Positions 51,375-62,209 of a stretch of 64,000 nt of DNA are shown piece by piece. A program made the translations under genes and the position numbers. The notes under the pieces were generated by a model. It saw only the letters and a program-made list of their open reading frames with translations, had not been told where the DNA came from and did not search any database. Origin of the DNA: Pseudomonas sp. efr-133-TYG-5 (GTDB lineage: Bacteria > Pseudomonadota > Gammaproteobacteria > Pseudomonadales > Pseudomonadaceae); assembly GCF_030209175.1 (NCBI RefSeq), contig NZ_JARVSM010000006.1, positions 372,001 through 436,000 of the forward strand, written 5' to 3'. Every line of letters begins with the position of its first letter. The first letter of the stretch is position 1.

Positions 51375-52546
51375 GGCAACAGTTGCTCCCAGGCCGGCAC
51401 GGCCATCGGTGGTTTCGGCAGCGTCGGCAGTGGCTCGGCGGCGTGCGGCTGAATGCCGTCGCGCTCCAGCGCGGCGATGACCCGGTCGGCGAAGTCCGGC
51501 GCCAGCGCCAGTTTCGTCGGCCAGCCCACCAGCAGGCGACCCTGTTCGGCGAGGAAGGCGTTGTCCGGGCGGGTCAGCCCGGTCTGCAGCGGTTCAGCGC
51601 GGTCGACCCGCAAGGTCGCCCACTGCGTGCTGCCGAGGTCGATCCACGGCAACAACTGCGCGATTTCTTTCTGCGCGGTGGCAATCTGCTCGGCCGGCGT
51701 GCGGTTCACGCCTTCGCTTTCGGCGATGTCGCCGCCCATGTACCAGACCCACTGACCGTCGGCGGCCGGGTGAGTGGTCACGGTGATGCGCGGTTTGCTG
51801 CCGCCGCCCAGGCAGTGAGCGTACAGCGGTTTCAGGCCCGGGCCCTTGGCGATGATCATGTGCAGCGGACGGCGTTGCATCGCCGGTTGGCTCAGGCCCA
51901 GCTCTTCCAGCAACTGTGCGGTACCGGCACCTGCGCTGAGCACGATGCGTTGCGCACGAATCTCGCGGCCGTCGATTTTCAGGCCGACCAGCACACCCGC
52001 TTCCAGCAGCGGCTCGATGGTCTGCCCGGCGAGCAGGCCGTCACCGGCCAGCTCGGCCAGACGCTGGATCAGGCTCGGTACGTCGATCACCAGTTCGGCG
52101 AGGCGATAGACCTTGCCCTTGAAGCGCTTGTCTTGCAGCGCTGGCGGCAATTGATCGCCCTTGACCTGGTCGACCCGGCCGCGCACGGCCTTGCTGGCGA
52201 AGAAACTGGTGAGGTTGCCGGCCAGGGTGCCCGGCGACCACAGGTAGTGAGCCTCGGACAACAGGCGTACGCCGGACAGATCCAGCTCGCCAGTGCCGGC
52301 CAGGGCTTCACGCCAGCGTCGCGGCATGTCGGCGATGGCTTCCGAGGCGCCCGTCAGTGCACCGTGCAAGGCGTACTTGGCACCGCCGTGGATGATCCCC
52401 TGGGACTTCACGCTCTGCCCGCCACCGAGGCTGGCGTTTTCCACCAGCACGGTAGAAAAACCCTGGCGGCGCAGGCGCGCGTTCAGCCAGAGGCCGGCGA
52501 CACCAGCGCCGACAATCAGCACGTCGGTGGAAATAACGGATGGCAT
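51371..52546 (-). CDS. FAD-dependent oxidoreductase (DAO family)
   Basis: A 391-residue flavoenzyme. The dinucleotide-binding start VLIVGAGVAGLWLNARLRRQ and VLVENASLGGGQSVKSQG give the FAD-binding and glycine-rich loop. IVLSAGAGTAQLLEELG is the second FAD motif of D-amino-acid-oxidase-type enzymes. The substrate cannot be told from sequence. First gene of a three-gene operon with an aldo/keto reductase and a hypothetical protein; the same order occurs in PAO1 (PA4991-PA4993). Confidence 0.88.
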   Translation of the reverse strand: MPSVISTDVLIVGAGVAGLWLNARLRRQGFSTVLVENASLGGGQSVKSQGIIHGGAKYALHGALTGASEAIADMPRRWREALAGTGELDLSGVRLLSEAHYLWSPGTLAGNLTSFFASKAVRGRVDQVKGDQLPPALQDKRFKGKVYRLAELVIDVPSLIQRLAELAGDGLLAGQTIEPLLEAGVLVGLKIDGREIRAQRIVLSAGAGTAQLLEELGLSQPAMQRRPLHMIIAKGPGLKPLYAHCLGGGSKPRITVTTHPAADGQWVWYMGGDIAESEGVNRTPAEQIATAQKEIAQLLPWIDLGSTQWATLRVDRAEPLQTGLTRPDNAFLAEQGRLLVGWPTKLALAPDFADRVIAALERDGIQPHAAEPLPTLPKPPMAVPAWEQLLP

Positions 52547-52637
52547 GCAGCGACCTCAGTGTTCAAGACGAGGGCGCAGTATACAGACTCGGGGAACAGG
52601 CGATTTGTCGATGATCAACAGCAATGCCGCTGACCTT

Positions 52638-52726
52638 GTGGGAGCGAGCCTGCTCGCGACTGGGTTTTATCAGGCAATAACTATGTCGACTGACATGCCC
52701 CCTTCGCGAGCAGGCTCGCTCCCACA
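52638..52726. repeat. REPIN
   Basis: REP at 52638-52660 and inverted partner at 52703-52725, close to perfect. It shares the spacer motif TGTCGACTGACATGCC with the REPIN at 5716, indicating a recent common source. Confidence 0.88.
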
Positions 52727-52743
52727 GGAGGCGAGGCTGGTGC

Positions 52744-53076
52744 TCAGTGGCCGGCGGTTTTGGAAAAGAGTTGGATCACCACCACGCCGAGCACGATCAA
52801 CGCCATCCCCAGCATCGCCGGAATGTCCAGCTTCTGCCCATAGATGAACAGCGCCGCGACGCTGACCATGACGATGCCCATGCCGGCCCACACCGCGTAG
52901 GCCACACCCACCGGTACGCTGCGCACCACCAGGGTCAGCATCCAGAACGCGATCCCGTAGCCGACGATGACCAGCAGCAGCGGCAGCGGCGTGCTCAAGC
53001 CCTTGACCGCTTTCATCGAAACGGTGGCGATCACTTCGGCGCAGATGGCAATGGCCAGGTAGGCGTAGGCGGTCAT
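52744..53076 (-). CDS. Small multidrug resistance (EmrE-type) transporter
   Basis: A 110-residue protein with four membrane helices. The essential acidic residue is at position 14 (AIAICAEVIATVSMKA), as in EmrE, and GVAYAVWAGMG is the conserved helix-3 signature. It exports cationic drugs, or in some clades guanidinium or polyamines, in exchange for protons. ATG 53076 has a GAGG site; the open frame extends far upstream but is not coding. It is divergent from a LysR regulator that probably controls it (compare PA4990/PA4989). Confidence 0.92.
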   Translation of the reverse strand: MTAYAYLAIAICAEVIATVSMKAVKGLSTPLPLLLVIVGYGIAFWMLTLVVRSVPVGVAYAVWAGMGIVMVSVAALFIYGQKLDIPAMLGMALIVLGVVVIQLFSKTAGH

Positions 53077-53178
53077 GATTGGAATCCTCATATGGAACGT
53101 GGCTTTCTGAAGTCGGCATTCTAGAGGTTGCCCAGATGGGGTAAAGTCATTACCTATCTGTTTTGATGATGGGTTGCC

Positions 53179-54081
53179 ATGAACGTGCAATGGAATCTGG
53201 AGCAACTGCGGCTGTTCGTCAGTGTCGCCGAGCAGCGCTCGTTTTCTGCCGTGGCGCGCCAGCAGCGCAAGGCGCAATCGGCGGTCAGCAGCGCGGTTGC
53301 CCTGCTCGAGGATGACCTCGGCGTGAGCCTGTTTGAGCGTAGCAGCGGACGCCAGCCGAGTCTCACCGAAGCGGGGCAGGCGTTGCTGGAAGAGGCGCGG
53401 GAAGTGCTGCGCCAGTGCGAGCGCCTCAACGGCCGGGCGATGGCCATGGTGCGCGGCCAGGAAGCGCAGTTGCGCGTGGCTCAGGACGAAGCCATGCCGT
53501 ATCAGGCCCTGGTGGAAAGCTTTGCTGCCCTCGCCGAGCAATTCCCCAGCCTCGAAGTGCAACTGACCAGCGCCGCGCAGGGCGAGGTCGCCCGTAAACT
53601 GGTGGAGCGGCGCGCCGATCTCGGTCTGCTGTTCTATCACGACGAAATTCCCGAAGCGCTGGAGCGCCGGGTGCTGGGCCGCGTGGAGATGGTCACGGTG
53701 TGCGGTATCAATCATCCGTTGGCGGCGCAGTCCTATGTCGACTGTCGGCAACTGGCGCAGCACCGCCAACTGTTGATGTCGACCCAGACCAGCGTCTATC
53801 CCGGTAACGAGCCGGCCAGCCCACAGGTGTGGCGCGCGGACAGTTTCTACGTGATGGCCGAGTGGCTGGTGCGCGATCTCGGCTGGGCCTGGTTGCCACG
53901 GCACGTGGTGCAGTATTCGGCGTACCAGGGGCTGATGGTCGAACTCGACTGCGAATGGACCCCGCCGGCGCTGGTGGTGGAGCTGGTCTGGCGCCGCGAC
54001 GAGCCGCTCGGCCCGGCGGCGCGCTGGCTGGCCGAGCGATTTGCCGTGCACTTGCGGGCGATTGGCGACAAAAGTCGATAA
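53179..54081 (+). CDS. LysR-family transcriptional regulator
   Basis: A 300-residue regulator. The N-terminal winged helix is LEQLRLFVSVAEQRSFSAVA with VSSAVALLEDDLGVSLFER as its recognition part, followed by a periplasmic-binding-like effector domain (about 90-295). It lies head to head with the SMR transporter across about 100 bases, the classical arrangement for a LysR regulator and its target. Ligand unknown. waaA starts 12 bases after its stop. Confidence 0.93.
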   Translation: MNVQWNLEQLRLFVSVAEQRSFSAVARQQRKAQSAVSSAVALLEDDLGVSLFERSSGRQPSLTEAGQALLEEAREVLRQCERLNGRAMAMVRGQEAQLRVAQDEAMPYQALVESFAALAEQFPSLEVQLTSAAQGEVARKLVERRADLGLLFYHDEIPEALERRVLGRVEMVTVCGINHPLAAQSYVDCRQLAQHRQLLMSTQTSVYPGNEPASPQVWRADSFYVMAEWLVRDLGWAWLPRHVVQYSAYQGLMVELDCEWTPPALVVELVWRRDEPLGPAARWLAERFAVHLRAIGDKSR

Positions 54082-54092
54082 ACTCCGCCGCC

Positions 54093-55367
54093 ATGAATAG
54101 AACTCTCTACACCGCGCTGTTTTACCTGGGGCTGCCATTGGTGGCGATTCGGCTATGGCTGCGTGCGCGCAAGGCGCCGGCGTATGCCAGGCGCATTGGC
54201 GAACGCTTCGCCTGTGGCATGCCGGCGCTGCAGCCCGGCGGTATCTGGGTGCATGCGGTTTCCGTGGGCGAAAGCATCGCAGCGGCGCCGATGATCCGCG
54301 CCTTGCTGCAACGTTATCCACAGCTGCCGATCACCGTGACGTGCATGACTCCGACCGGTTCGGAGCGGATTCAAGCGTTGTTCGCCAATGAGCCGCGCAT
54401 CCAGCATTGTTATCTGCCGTATGACTTGCCGTGCGCAGCAGCGCGTTTCCTTGATCGCGCTCAGCCGAAACTGGCGGTGATCATGGAAACCGAGCTGTGG
54501 CCCAACCACATTCACCAGTGCGCCAAGCGCGGGATTCCCGTTGCGCTGGCCAACGGCCGACTGTCCGAGCGTTCCGCCAGAGGTTATGGCCGCTTCAGCA
54601 AACTGACCGCGCCGATGCTCGCCGAAATGAGTTTTTTCGCGATACAGACCGAAGCCGAAGCCCAGCGCTTCCGCGATCTCGGTGCGCGGCCGGAGACGGT
54701 CGAGGTCACCGGTTCGATCAAGTTCGACCTGACCATCGACGCGCAATTGCTGCAACGCGCCCATGCGCTGCGCGGGCAATGGCAGGCCCTGGAACGTCCG
54801 GTGTGGATCGCCGCGAGCACCCATGAGGGCGAAGACGAGGTCGTGCTCAGCGCCCATCGGCGCCTGCTGGCGAACTACCCGAATGCACTGCTGATTCTGG
54901 TGCCGCGCCATCCCGAGCGCTTCAACGCGGTGTTCGAACTGTGCCAGCGCGAAGGCTTCGCCACGGTGCGTCGTTCCACGGCGGCCAACGTCGCGGCAGA
55001 CACCTCGGTGCTGCTCGGCGACACCATGGGCGAGTTGCTGTTTCTCTACGCGTTGGCGGACAGCGCCTTCGTCGGTGGCAGCCTGGTGGCGAATGGCGGG
55101 CACAACTTGCTGGAGCCGGCGGCGCTGGCAAAACCGGTGATCAGCGGCCCGCACCTGTTCAACTTCCTCGACATCGCCGCGCAGTTGCGTGAAGCCGGCG
55201 CACTGGCTGAAGTGGATGATGCCGAAGGCCTGGCGGTGGAAGTGCAGCGCCTGTTCGAGCTGCCTCGGGATGCGCAGCGCATGGCCGAGGCCGGGCTGGC
55301 GGTAATGCGCCGCAATCAGGGCGCGTTGCAGCGTTTGCTGGATGGCCTGGGCCGCCTGATCAAGTAA
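54093..55367 (+). CDS. waaA: Kdo transferase WaaA
   Basis: A 424-residue GT30 enzyme that attaches Kdo to lipid IVA, the first step of core assembly, at the inner membrane. It begins with a membrane anchor (LYTALFYLGLPLVAIRLWLR). Family blocks are WVHAVSVGESIAAAP, IMETELWPN, LANGRLSERSARGY and the CMP-Kdo site LVANGGHNLLEPAAL. The ATG at 54093 is chosen over the open upstream frame because the anchor starts there. It is separate from the main LPS cluster but matches PA4988. Confidence 0.95.
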   Translation: MNRTLYTALFYLGLPLVAIRLWLRARKAPAYARRIGERFACGMPALQPGGIWVHAVSVGESIAAAPMIRALLQRYPQLPITVTCMTPTGSERIQALFANEPRIQHCYLPYDLPCAAARFLDRAQPKLAVIMETELWPNHIHQCAKRGIPVALANGRLSERSARGYGRFSKLTAPMLAEMSFFAIQTEAEAQRFRDLGARPETVEVTGSIKFDLTIDAQLLQRAHALRGQWQALERPVWIAASTHEGEDEVVLSAHRRLLANYPNALLILVPRHPERFNAVFELCQREGFATVRRSTAANVAADTSVLLGDTMGELLFLYALADSAFVGGSLVANGGHNLLEPAALAKPVISGPHLFNFLDIAAQLREAGALAEVDDAEGLAVEVQRLFELPRDAQRMAEAGLAVMRRNQGALQRLLDGLGRLIK

Positions 55368-55373
55368 CCGGCG

Positions 55374-55454
55374 CAAAAAAAGATCGCCGCCCGCAGCACG
55401 CCTACAGGTGGATGACGTTTCCCTATCGGCGCTGCCGCGGACGGCGATCTTTTT
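55374..55454. repeat. AAAGATCGC-type inverted repeat between convergent waaA and tolC-like genes
   Basis: CAAAAAAAGATCGCCGCCCGC is mirrored by GCGGACGGCGATCTTTTTG. It has T-runs on both strands and sits between convergent stops, so it is a bidirectional terminator as well as a copy of the element at 16418-16492. Confidence 0.8.
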
Positions 55455-55464
55455 GCATTGATGC

Positions 55465-56898
55465 TTAAGGTCGCGCCTTGAGCTGCGCTTCGGCAGCCTT
55501 GGCCAGATCCGGTGGCAGGAAGTCCTTGTCCGGGTTGTAGTCGGCTTTCAGATAGCGCGCCAGATCCTGCAGGTCGCCCGGGTTCAACGTGCCGGCGGCC
55601 TGCTTCAGGCGCAGGTTGTCGAGGATGTAGTCGTAGCGGGTGTTGTTGTAGTTGCGCACCGAGGTGTACAGCTGACGCTGGGCGTCGAGCACGTCGACGA
55701 TGTTGCGCGTACCCACCTGATAACCGATTTCCGTGGCTTCCACCGCGCTCTGGTTGGAGATGATCGACTGCCGGCGCGCCTGCACCTGCTCGACATCGGT
55801 GTTCACCGCGCGATGCAGGTTGCGGGTGTTTTCCACCACTTGCCGGCGCAGGCTCTCGCGCTGCTGCTCGGACTGGTCAAGCCGCGAGTAGGACTCGCGC
55901 ACCTGCGAACTGGTCAGGCCGCCGCTGTAGATCGGGATGTTCAACTGCAAGCCGAGGGTGCTCTGTTCGACATTGCCACGGTACGGCGTGCCGAAGGCAT
56001 TCGGGTTGGCGAAGCCGAGGGCGTCGTTGTCACCCTTTTCGTACTTGGCCACCGCATCGAGGGTCGGCAGGTGGCCGGCCTTGCGCTGCTTGAGGGTCTG
56101 TTCGGCGGAGCTGACCGCGTAATTGCTGGCCAACAGGTTGAGGTTCTGTTTGGCGGCGGTGTCGACCCACGCCTTGGCGTCGTTCGGCGCGGGCGGCAGG
56201 ATCGGCAGCGTATGCACGATGCCCTGGATCGAGTTGTACTGGCGGTTGGTCAGGGTGATGAGTGCCTCGAAGGCGTCATCGACCTGCCGCTGGGCAACGA
56301 TCCGGTTGGCCCGCGCGGTGTCGTAGCTGGCCTGGGATTGCAGCACGTCGGTCTTGTCCGAAAGGCCGACGTCGAAACGCTCGTTGGACTGGTCGAGCTG
56401 GCGCTTGAACGCGGCTTCTTCGGCTTTGGTCGAGGCCAGGTTGTCCTGGCTGCGCAGCACATTGAAATAGCTTTCGGCGCTCTGCAGGATCAGGTTCTGC
56501 TCGGTGGCGGAAAGTTGCAGCGCGGCCTGCTCGTTGACGTCCTTGGCGGCCTGGAACTGGAACCAGCGATCGGCGCGGAACAGGGGCTGGGCCAGGGTCG
56601 CCTGATAGGAATGCGCACTGCGGTTGGCGATGGCCGAAGGCTGGTCGATGCTGGTTCGCACGTCGGCGACTTCGGCGCCGCCGGACAGGTTTGGCAGCAG
56701 CCCGGCGCGGGCCTGTGGCACCACTTCTTTCTGCGCACCGTACTGGGCGCGGGCGGCGGCCAGGTCGGCGTTGTTGTCGACCGCTTCCTGATAGACGCTG
56801 ACCAGATCGGTCTTGGTCGACAGCGGCGCTTCCGCTGCCCAGACCATGGCGTTGGACGCACAAGACACGGCAACAGCCAGTGAAAGTTTGCGCAGCAT
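55465..56898 (-). CDS. TolC-family outer-membrane channel protein
   Basis: A 477-residue outer-membrane efflux/secretion channel. Signal peptide MLRKLSLAVAVSCASNAMVWA, then two homologous halves of coiled-coil helices with beta strands. Typical pieces are SVYQEAVDNNADLAAARAQY, NERFDVGLSDKTDVLQSQAS and GYQVGTRNIVDVLDAQRQLY. It forms a trimer that serves inner-membrane exporters. The ATG at 56896-56898 is chosen for the signal peptide and the AGGGAT ribosome site. No exporter subunits are adjacent. The same position, next to thiC, is held by PA4974. Confidence 0.93.
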   Translation of the reverse strand: MLRKLSLAVAVSCASNAMVWAAEAPLSTKTDLVSVYQEAVDNNADLAAARAQYGAQKEVVPQARAGLLPNLSGGAEVADVRTSIDQPSAIANRSAHSYQATLAQPLFRADRWFQFQAAKDVNEQAALQLSATEQNLILQSAESYFNVLRSQDNLASTKAEEAAFKRQLDQSNERFDVGLSDKTDVLQSQASYDTARANRIVAQRQVDDAFEALITLTNRQYNSIQGIVHTLPILPPAPNDAKAWVDTAAKQNLNLLASNYAVSSAEQTLKQRKAGHLPTLDAVAKYEKGDNDALGFANPNAFGTPYRGNVEQSTLGLQLNIPIYSGGLTSSQVRESYSRLDQSEQQRESLRRQVVENTRNLHRAVNTDVEQVQARRQSIISNQSAVEATEIGYQVGTRNIVDVLDAQRQLYTSVRNYNNTRYDYILDNLRLKQAAGTLNPGDLQDLARYLKADYNPDKDFLPPDLAKAAEAQLKARP

Positions 56899-57111
56899 GA
56901 GGCGATCCCTAGGGTGAATATTATGGAAGTAATCCGGGCGCCAAAGGTACGGCGCGGTCCCCGTAGCGTCAAGGCGCGGCGGGGCACAGCGAGTGTAGTT
57001 GCGCATGAGATCGGCAACAATCCTGCAAGGCGCCGCAATTGCGCCATTCATCATGGTGTTTGCCGCGGTGTTGGCGTTCTCTGCCGGTTGTGTCTAGACT
57101 GGCCGGGTTCT

Positions 57112-57203
57112 TGTCGGGGTGCCTTGCTATGAGGCTGAGATCGAATAATTTCGGATCCCGTTGAACCTGATCAGGTTAGCGCCTGCGTAGGGAACAAGAT
57201 TTC
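57112..57203 (+). promoter_or_regulatory. TPP (THI-box) riboswitch upstream of thiC
   Basis: The TPP aptamer core is present: CGGGGTGC, then GGCTGAGA (CTGAGA at 57135-57140), TTGAACCTGATCAGGTTAGC (57161-57180) and GCGTAGGGAACAAG. TPP binding should reduce thiC expression. A hairpin in the 150-base leader that follows (GCACC ... GGTGC near 57275-57300) may be part of the expression platform. Confidence 0.96.
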
Positions 57204-57355
57204 TCGTCACCCGGCGAGTCCTCTTGTGCTTCGTCCGGGAAATTGTTCGACAATCGAACGCTCGACGACGATGCACAGCACCGGTCCTGGTGCGTCCGTG
57301 CCTTTCAGGTTCTGCCCCGACAATCCATGCCTGGATGCTGTCTGGAGAGCCCGTG

Positions 57356-59245
<1,890 letters not shown>

Positions 59246-59253
59246 CCCCGAGC

Positions 59254-59330
59254 TGCAAGCTACAAGCTGCAAGATCAGAAGCAGTCCGCGTACTGCTTCT
59301 GACTTGTAGCTCGCAGCCTGCAGTTTTTTC
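59254..59330. repeat. Inverted repeat between thiC and cytX
   Basis: CTGCAAGCTACAAGCTGCAAG is mirrored by CTTGTAGCTCGCAGCCTGCAG around an inner hairpin CAGAAGCAGT/ACTGCTTCTG. TTTTTT follows, so it may terminate or attenuate the thiC transcript before cytX. This AGCTGCAAGCT-type unit is a common Pseudomonas intergenic repeat. Confidence 0.7.
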
Positions 59331-59355
59331 TCTGCTCCTTTTTGAGATAACACCC

Positions 59356-60648
59356 TTGAGCATTCAACTCAGCACGTATTCCCCCGACCTCGCCGTGCCC
59401 GCCGACAAGCGTGTATTCGGCGGTCGCGACCTGTTTTCCCTGTGGTTCTCCCTCGGTGTCGGCCTGATGGTGTTGCAGACCGGTGCGCTGCTGGCGCCGG
59501 GGCTGGGCCTGTCGGGCTCATTGCTGGCGATTTTCCTCGGCACGCTGGTCGGCGTCCTGCTGCTGGCCGCGGTCGGCGTGATCGGCAGCGACACCGGCCT
59601 GTCCTCGATGGCCGCACTGAAACTCAGCCTCGGCCGCCAAGGCGCGAGCCTGCCGGCGCTGCTCAACCTGCTGCAACTGATCGGGTGGGGCTCGTTCGAA
59701 ATCATCGTCATGCGCGACGCCGCCAGCCTGCTCGGCAGCCGTGCATTCAGCGACGGTTCGCTGTGGGCCAGCCCGATGCTGTGGACGCTGTGCTTCGGTG
59801 CTCTGGCGACCTTGCTCGCGGTCAGCGGGCCGCTGACATTCGTCCGCAGGATCCTGCGCAAATGGGGCATCTGGCTGATTCTGGCGGCGTGCCTGTGGCT
59901 GACCTGGAACCTGTTCGCCAAGGCCGATCTGGCCGCGCTGTGGGCGCGCAGCGGGGACGGTTCGATGCCGTTCGCCGTGGGTTTTGACATTGCCATCGCC
60001 ATGCCGCTGTCCTGGCTGCCGTTGATCGCCGACTACTCGCGCTTCGGCAAGCGCGCGAAGAACGTGTTCGGCGGCACCGCCATCGGGTTCTTCATCGGTA
60101 ATTTCTGGCTGATGAGCCTCGGCGTGGCCTACACCCTGGCCTTCGCGCCGAGCGGTGAAGTCAATGCGCTGCTGCTGGCACTGGCCGGTGCCGGGCTGGG
60201 AATTCCGCTGCTGCTGATTCTGCTCGACGAGTCGGAAAACGCCTTCGCCGACATTCACTCGGCTGCGGTGTCCAGCGGGATTCTGTTGCGCCTGAAAGTC
60301 GAGCACCTGGCCTTGGCCATCGGCGTGATCTGCACCCTGATCGCGCTGCTGGCGCCACTGGCGCAGTACCAGAACTTCCTGCTGCTGATCGGCTCGGTGT
60401 TCGCACCGCTGTTCGGCGTGGTGCTGGTCGATCACTTCATCCTGCGCAAGCGCCGTGCCCAGGTCGCGTCAGCCGCCTTGCGCTGGCCGGCGCTGCTGGC
60501 CTGGCTGGGTGGCATCAGCACCTATCACTTGCTGGCCAACCTGTATCCGGACGTCGGTGCGACCCTGCCGGCGCTGGTGCTGGCAGGGCTGTTGCAGCTG
60601 GTGCTGGGCCGGGCCTTCAGTTACGGCCGGGAAACAGCTCGGGCTTGA
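59356..60648 (+). CDS. cytX: Putative hydroxymethylpyrimidine transporter CytX
   Basis: A 430-residue NCS1-type permease with about twelve membrane helices (FSLWFSLGVGLMVLQTGALL; GWGSFEIIVMRDAAS; SWLPLIADYSRFGKRAKN). CytX proteins are repeatedly linked to thiamine genes and predicted to import HMP. It starts from a TTG at 59356; the frame runs upstream into thiC, but homology begins here. It lies about 110 bases after thiC, so it may share the TPP riboswitch. Its last 32 bases overlap the convergent lipoprotein gene. Confidence 0.88.
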   Translation: MSIQLSTYSPDLAVPADKRVFGGRDLFSLWFSLGVGLMVLQTGALLAPGLGLSGSLLAIFLGTLVGVLLLAAVGVIGSDTGLSSMAALKLSLGRQGASLPALLNLLQLIGWGSFEIIVMRDAASLLGSRAFSDGSLWASPMLWTLCFGALATLLAVSGPLTFVRRILRKWGIWLILAACLWLTWNLFAKADLAALWARSGDGSMPFAVGFDIAIAMPLSWLPLIADYSRFGKRAKNVFGGTAIGFFIGNFWLMSLGVAYTLAFAPSGEVNALLLALAGAGLGIPLLLILLDESENAFADIHSAAVSSGILLRLKVEHLALAIGVICTLIALLAPLAQYQNFLLLIGSVFAPLFGVVLVDHFILRKRRAQVASAALRWPALLAWLGGISTYHLLANLYPDVGATLPALVLAGLLQLVLGRAFSYGRETARA

Positions 60649-61363
60649 GGATGCCGTTCAGGCGCGGGTAAGGGATTTTCAGTTCGACGTGACCCAACGC
60701 GTAAGGCGCGATGGTGCTCACGTCGTACTTGAGCACCACGGCGCCGTAGGTCAGCGCCACGTTCGCGGTTTTGACGAACGGCCAGCTCTTCACGAACTCG
60801 GCTTCCTGATCGAGCTTGGTGCTGATCAGCCAGCTGTTGTGCGCCACTTGCGCCGCCTTCCAGAACGCCTCTTCCTGACCTGGCAGCAACATGTCCGCCA
60901 GGTTCAGCACCTTGTGCTGCTGCCGCGAATAGTTGATGAAACCGCGCCCCGGGGTGCCATGGGCACCGCCGGTGTCGAGGTAACTCGACAGCTCGATGAT
61001 CACCAGTCCGTCATGCTGCTCGCGTACTTTTGCCTGCAGGTAGCTGCTGTTGCGCGGGCCGGCATCGCGCAGGAACTGCTCGCGGTAGGCGGCCAGCGTC
61101 GGCGCCACCGGCGCGTTCGTTTCGGTGCGGGTCATCTGCAGCAGGCGTTTTTCGATGATGCCGTCCAGCGCCGGCTCTGCCGGGAAGCGCAGGGTATCGA
61201 TATTCACCAGCGGACAGTCCGGATTGCTGCAGCCGGGCTTGAGGGTTTCCGAAGCGTCGCGGGTGGTTTCCAGCGGCGCACGGTAGTTGGGCTGGAACAG
61301 GCTGGCGCAGGCACCCAGGGTCAGGGCGATGGCGGCCACGGAGGCAATTTTGAAAAGCGACAT
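60617..61363 (-). CDS. RsiV-like (DUF3298) lipoprotein
   Basis: A 248-residue lipoprotein with signal MSLFKIASVAAIALTLGACAS, where the lipobox is LGAC. The mature region contains SSYLDTGGAHGTPGRGFINY and NLADMLLPG, typical of the RsiV/DUF3298 fold, whose best known member binds lysozyme. It lacks the anti-sigma N-terminus of RsiV, so a purely envelope role is likely. The start at 61363 is set by the signal. It overlaps cytX tail to tail by 32 bases. Confidence 0.85.
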   Translation of the reverse strand: MSLFKIASVAAIALTLGACASLFQPNYRAPLETTRDASETLKPGCSNPDCPLVNIDTLRFPAEPALDGIIEKRLLQMTRTETNAPVAPTLAAYREQFLRDAGPRNSSYLQAKVREQHDGLVIIELSSYLDTGGAHGTPGRGFINYSRQQHKVLNLADMLLPGQEEAFWKAAQVAHNSWLISTKLDQEAEFVKSWPFVKTANVALTYGAVVLKYDVSTIAPYALGHVELKIPYPRLNGILKPELFPGRN

Positions 61364-61591
61364 GGGCGTCCTTTCTGAAGCAGGGGAAGGCAAAAAGTTA
61401 CCGCTTCGACTGTCAACGAAGCGGTCAGTTCGCCACTAAGCTAATTAGAGTGGGTTTCGCCGTCACCGTCCATCCCGCTGACGGTAAAGGGGCTGCATCA
61501 AACGGCACGGGCGCGTTAGGATGGCGCGAAGTCGAGATTGCCGGTCACAAAAAGCAACCTCGGATTGGATCTGCAGTAAGAGAGGATGCTC

Positions 61592-62209
61592 ATGACAGAT
61601 TTTGCCAACGCCACTCCGGCCACCGTCGACGTTGTAAAGCGCGAGCGCTGCTACGAGGGCTTCTACAAGCTCGACCGTCTGCACCTGCGCCATGAACTGT
61701 TCGCCGGCGGCATGAGCCGCGAGATCAACCGCGAAGTCTTCGTGCGTCACGATGCCGTGTGCCTGCTGCCTTACGATCCGCAGCGCGATGAAGTGGTGCT
61801 GCTCGAGCAGTTTCGCGTCGGTGCCATGGGCAAGACCGACAACCCGTGGCTGGTGGAACTGGTCGCCGGTCTGATCGACAAGGCCGAAGTGCCGGAAGAA
61901 GTTGCTCACCGCGAGGCGCAGGAGGAAGCTGGGCTGGACATCCAGGCCCTGTGGCCGATGACCAAATACTTTCCGTCGCCGGGCGGCAGCAACGAATTCG
62001 TGCATCTGTTCCTGGGACGTTGCAGCACCGAAGGCGTTGGTGGCCTGCACGGGCTGGAGGAAGAGGCCGAGGATATCCGCGTCACGGTCTGGGCCTTTGA
62101 AGATGCCCTGCAGGCCGTACGCGACGGACGGATTGCCAACGCGGCGAGCATCATCGCCTTGCAATGGCTGGCGCTCAATCGCGCCGAAGTGAGGGGGTTA
62201 TGGTCGTAA
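61592..62209 (+). CDS. nudF: ADP-ribose pyrophosphatase (Nudix, NudF-type)
   Basis: A 205-residue Nudix hydrolase that splits ADP-ribose to AMP and ribose-5-phosphate. The Nudix box is complete, from GLIDKAEVPEEVAH to REAQEEAGL (G-x5-E-x7-RE-x2-EE-x-G). The Pro-Gly-Gly stretch YFPSPGGSNEFVHLFLG after it is typical of ADP-ribose-specific members. ATG 61592 is chosen over 61586 because the AGAGGA site is seven bases before it. It leads directly into yqiB. Confidence 0.93.
   Translation: MTDFANATPATVDVVKRERCYEGFYKLDRLHLRHELFAGGMSREINREVFVRHDAVCLLPYDPQRDEVVLLEQFRVGAMGKTDNPWLVELVAGLIDKAEVPEEVAHREAQEEAGLDIQALWPMTKYFPSPGGSNEFVHLFLGRCSTEGVGGLHGLEEEAEDIRVTVWAFEDALQAVRDGRIANAASIIALQWLALNRAEVRGLWS

Noticed and set aside
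52744..54321. 525-codon minus-strand frame joining the SMR transporter to sequence opposite the LysR and waaA genes
   Set aside because: Only the last 110 codons form the SMR protein; the upstream part is antisense to genuine genes.
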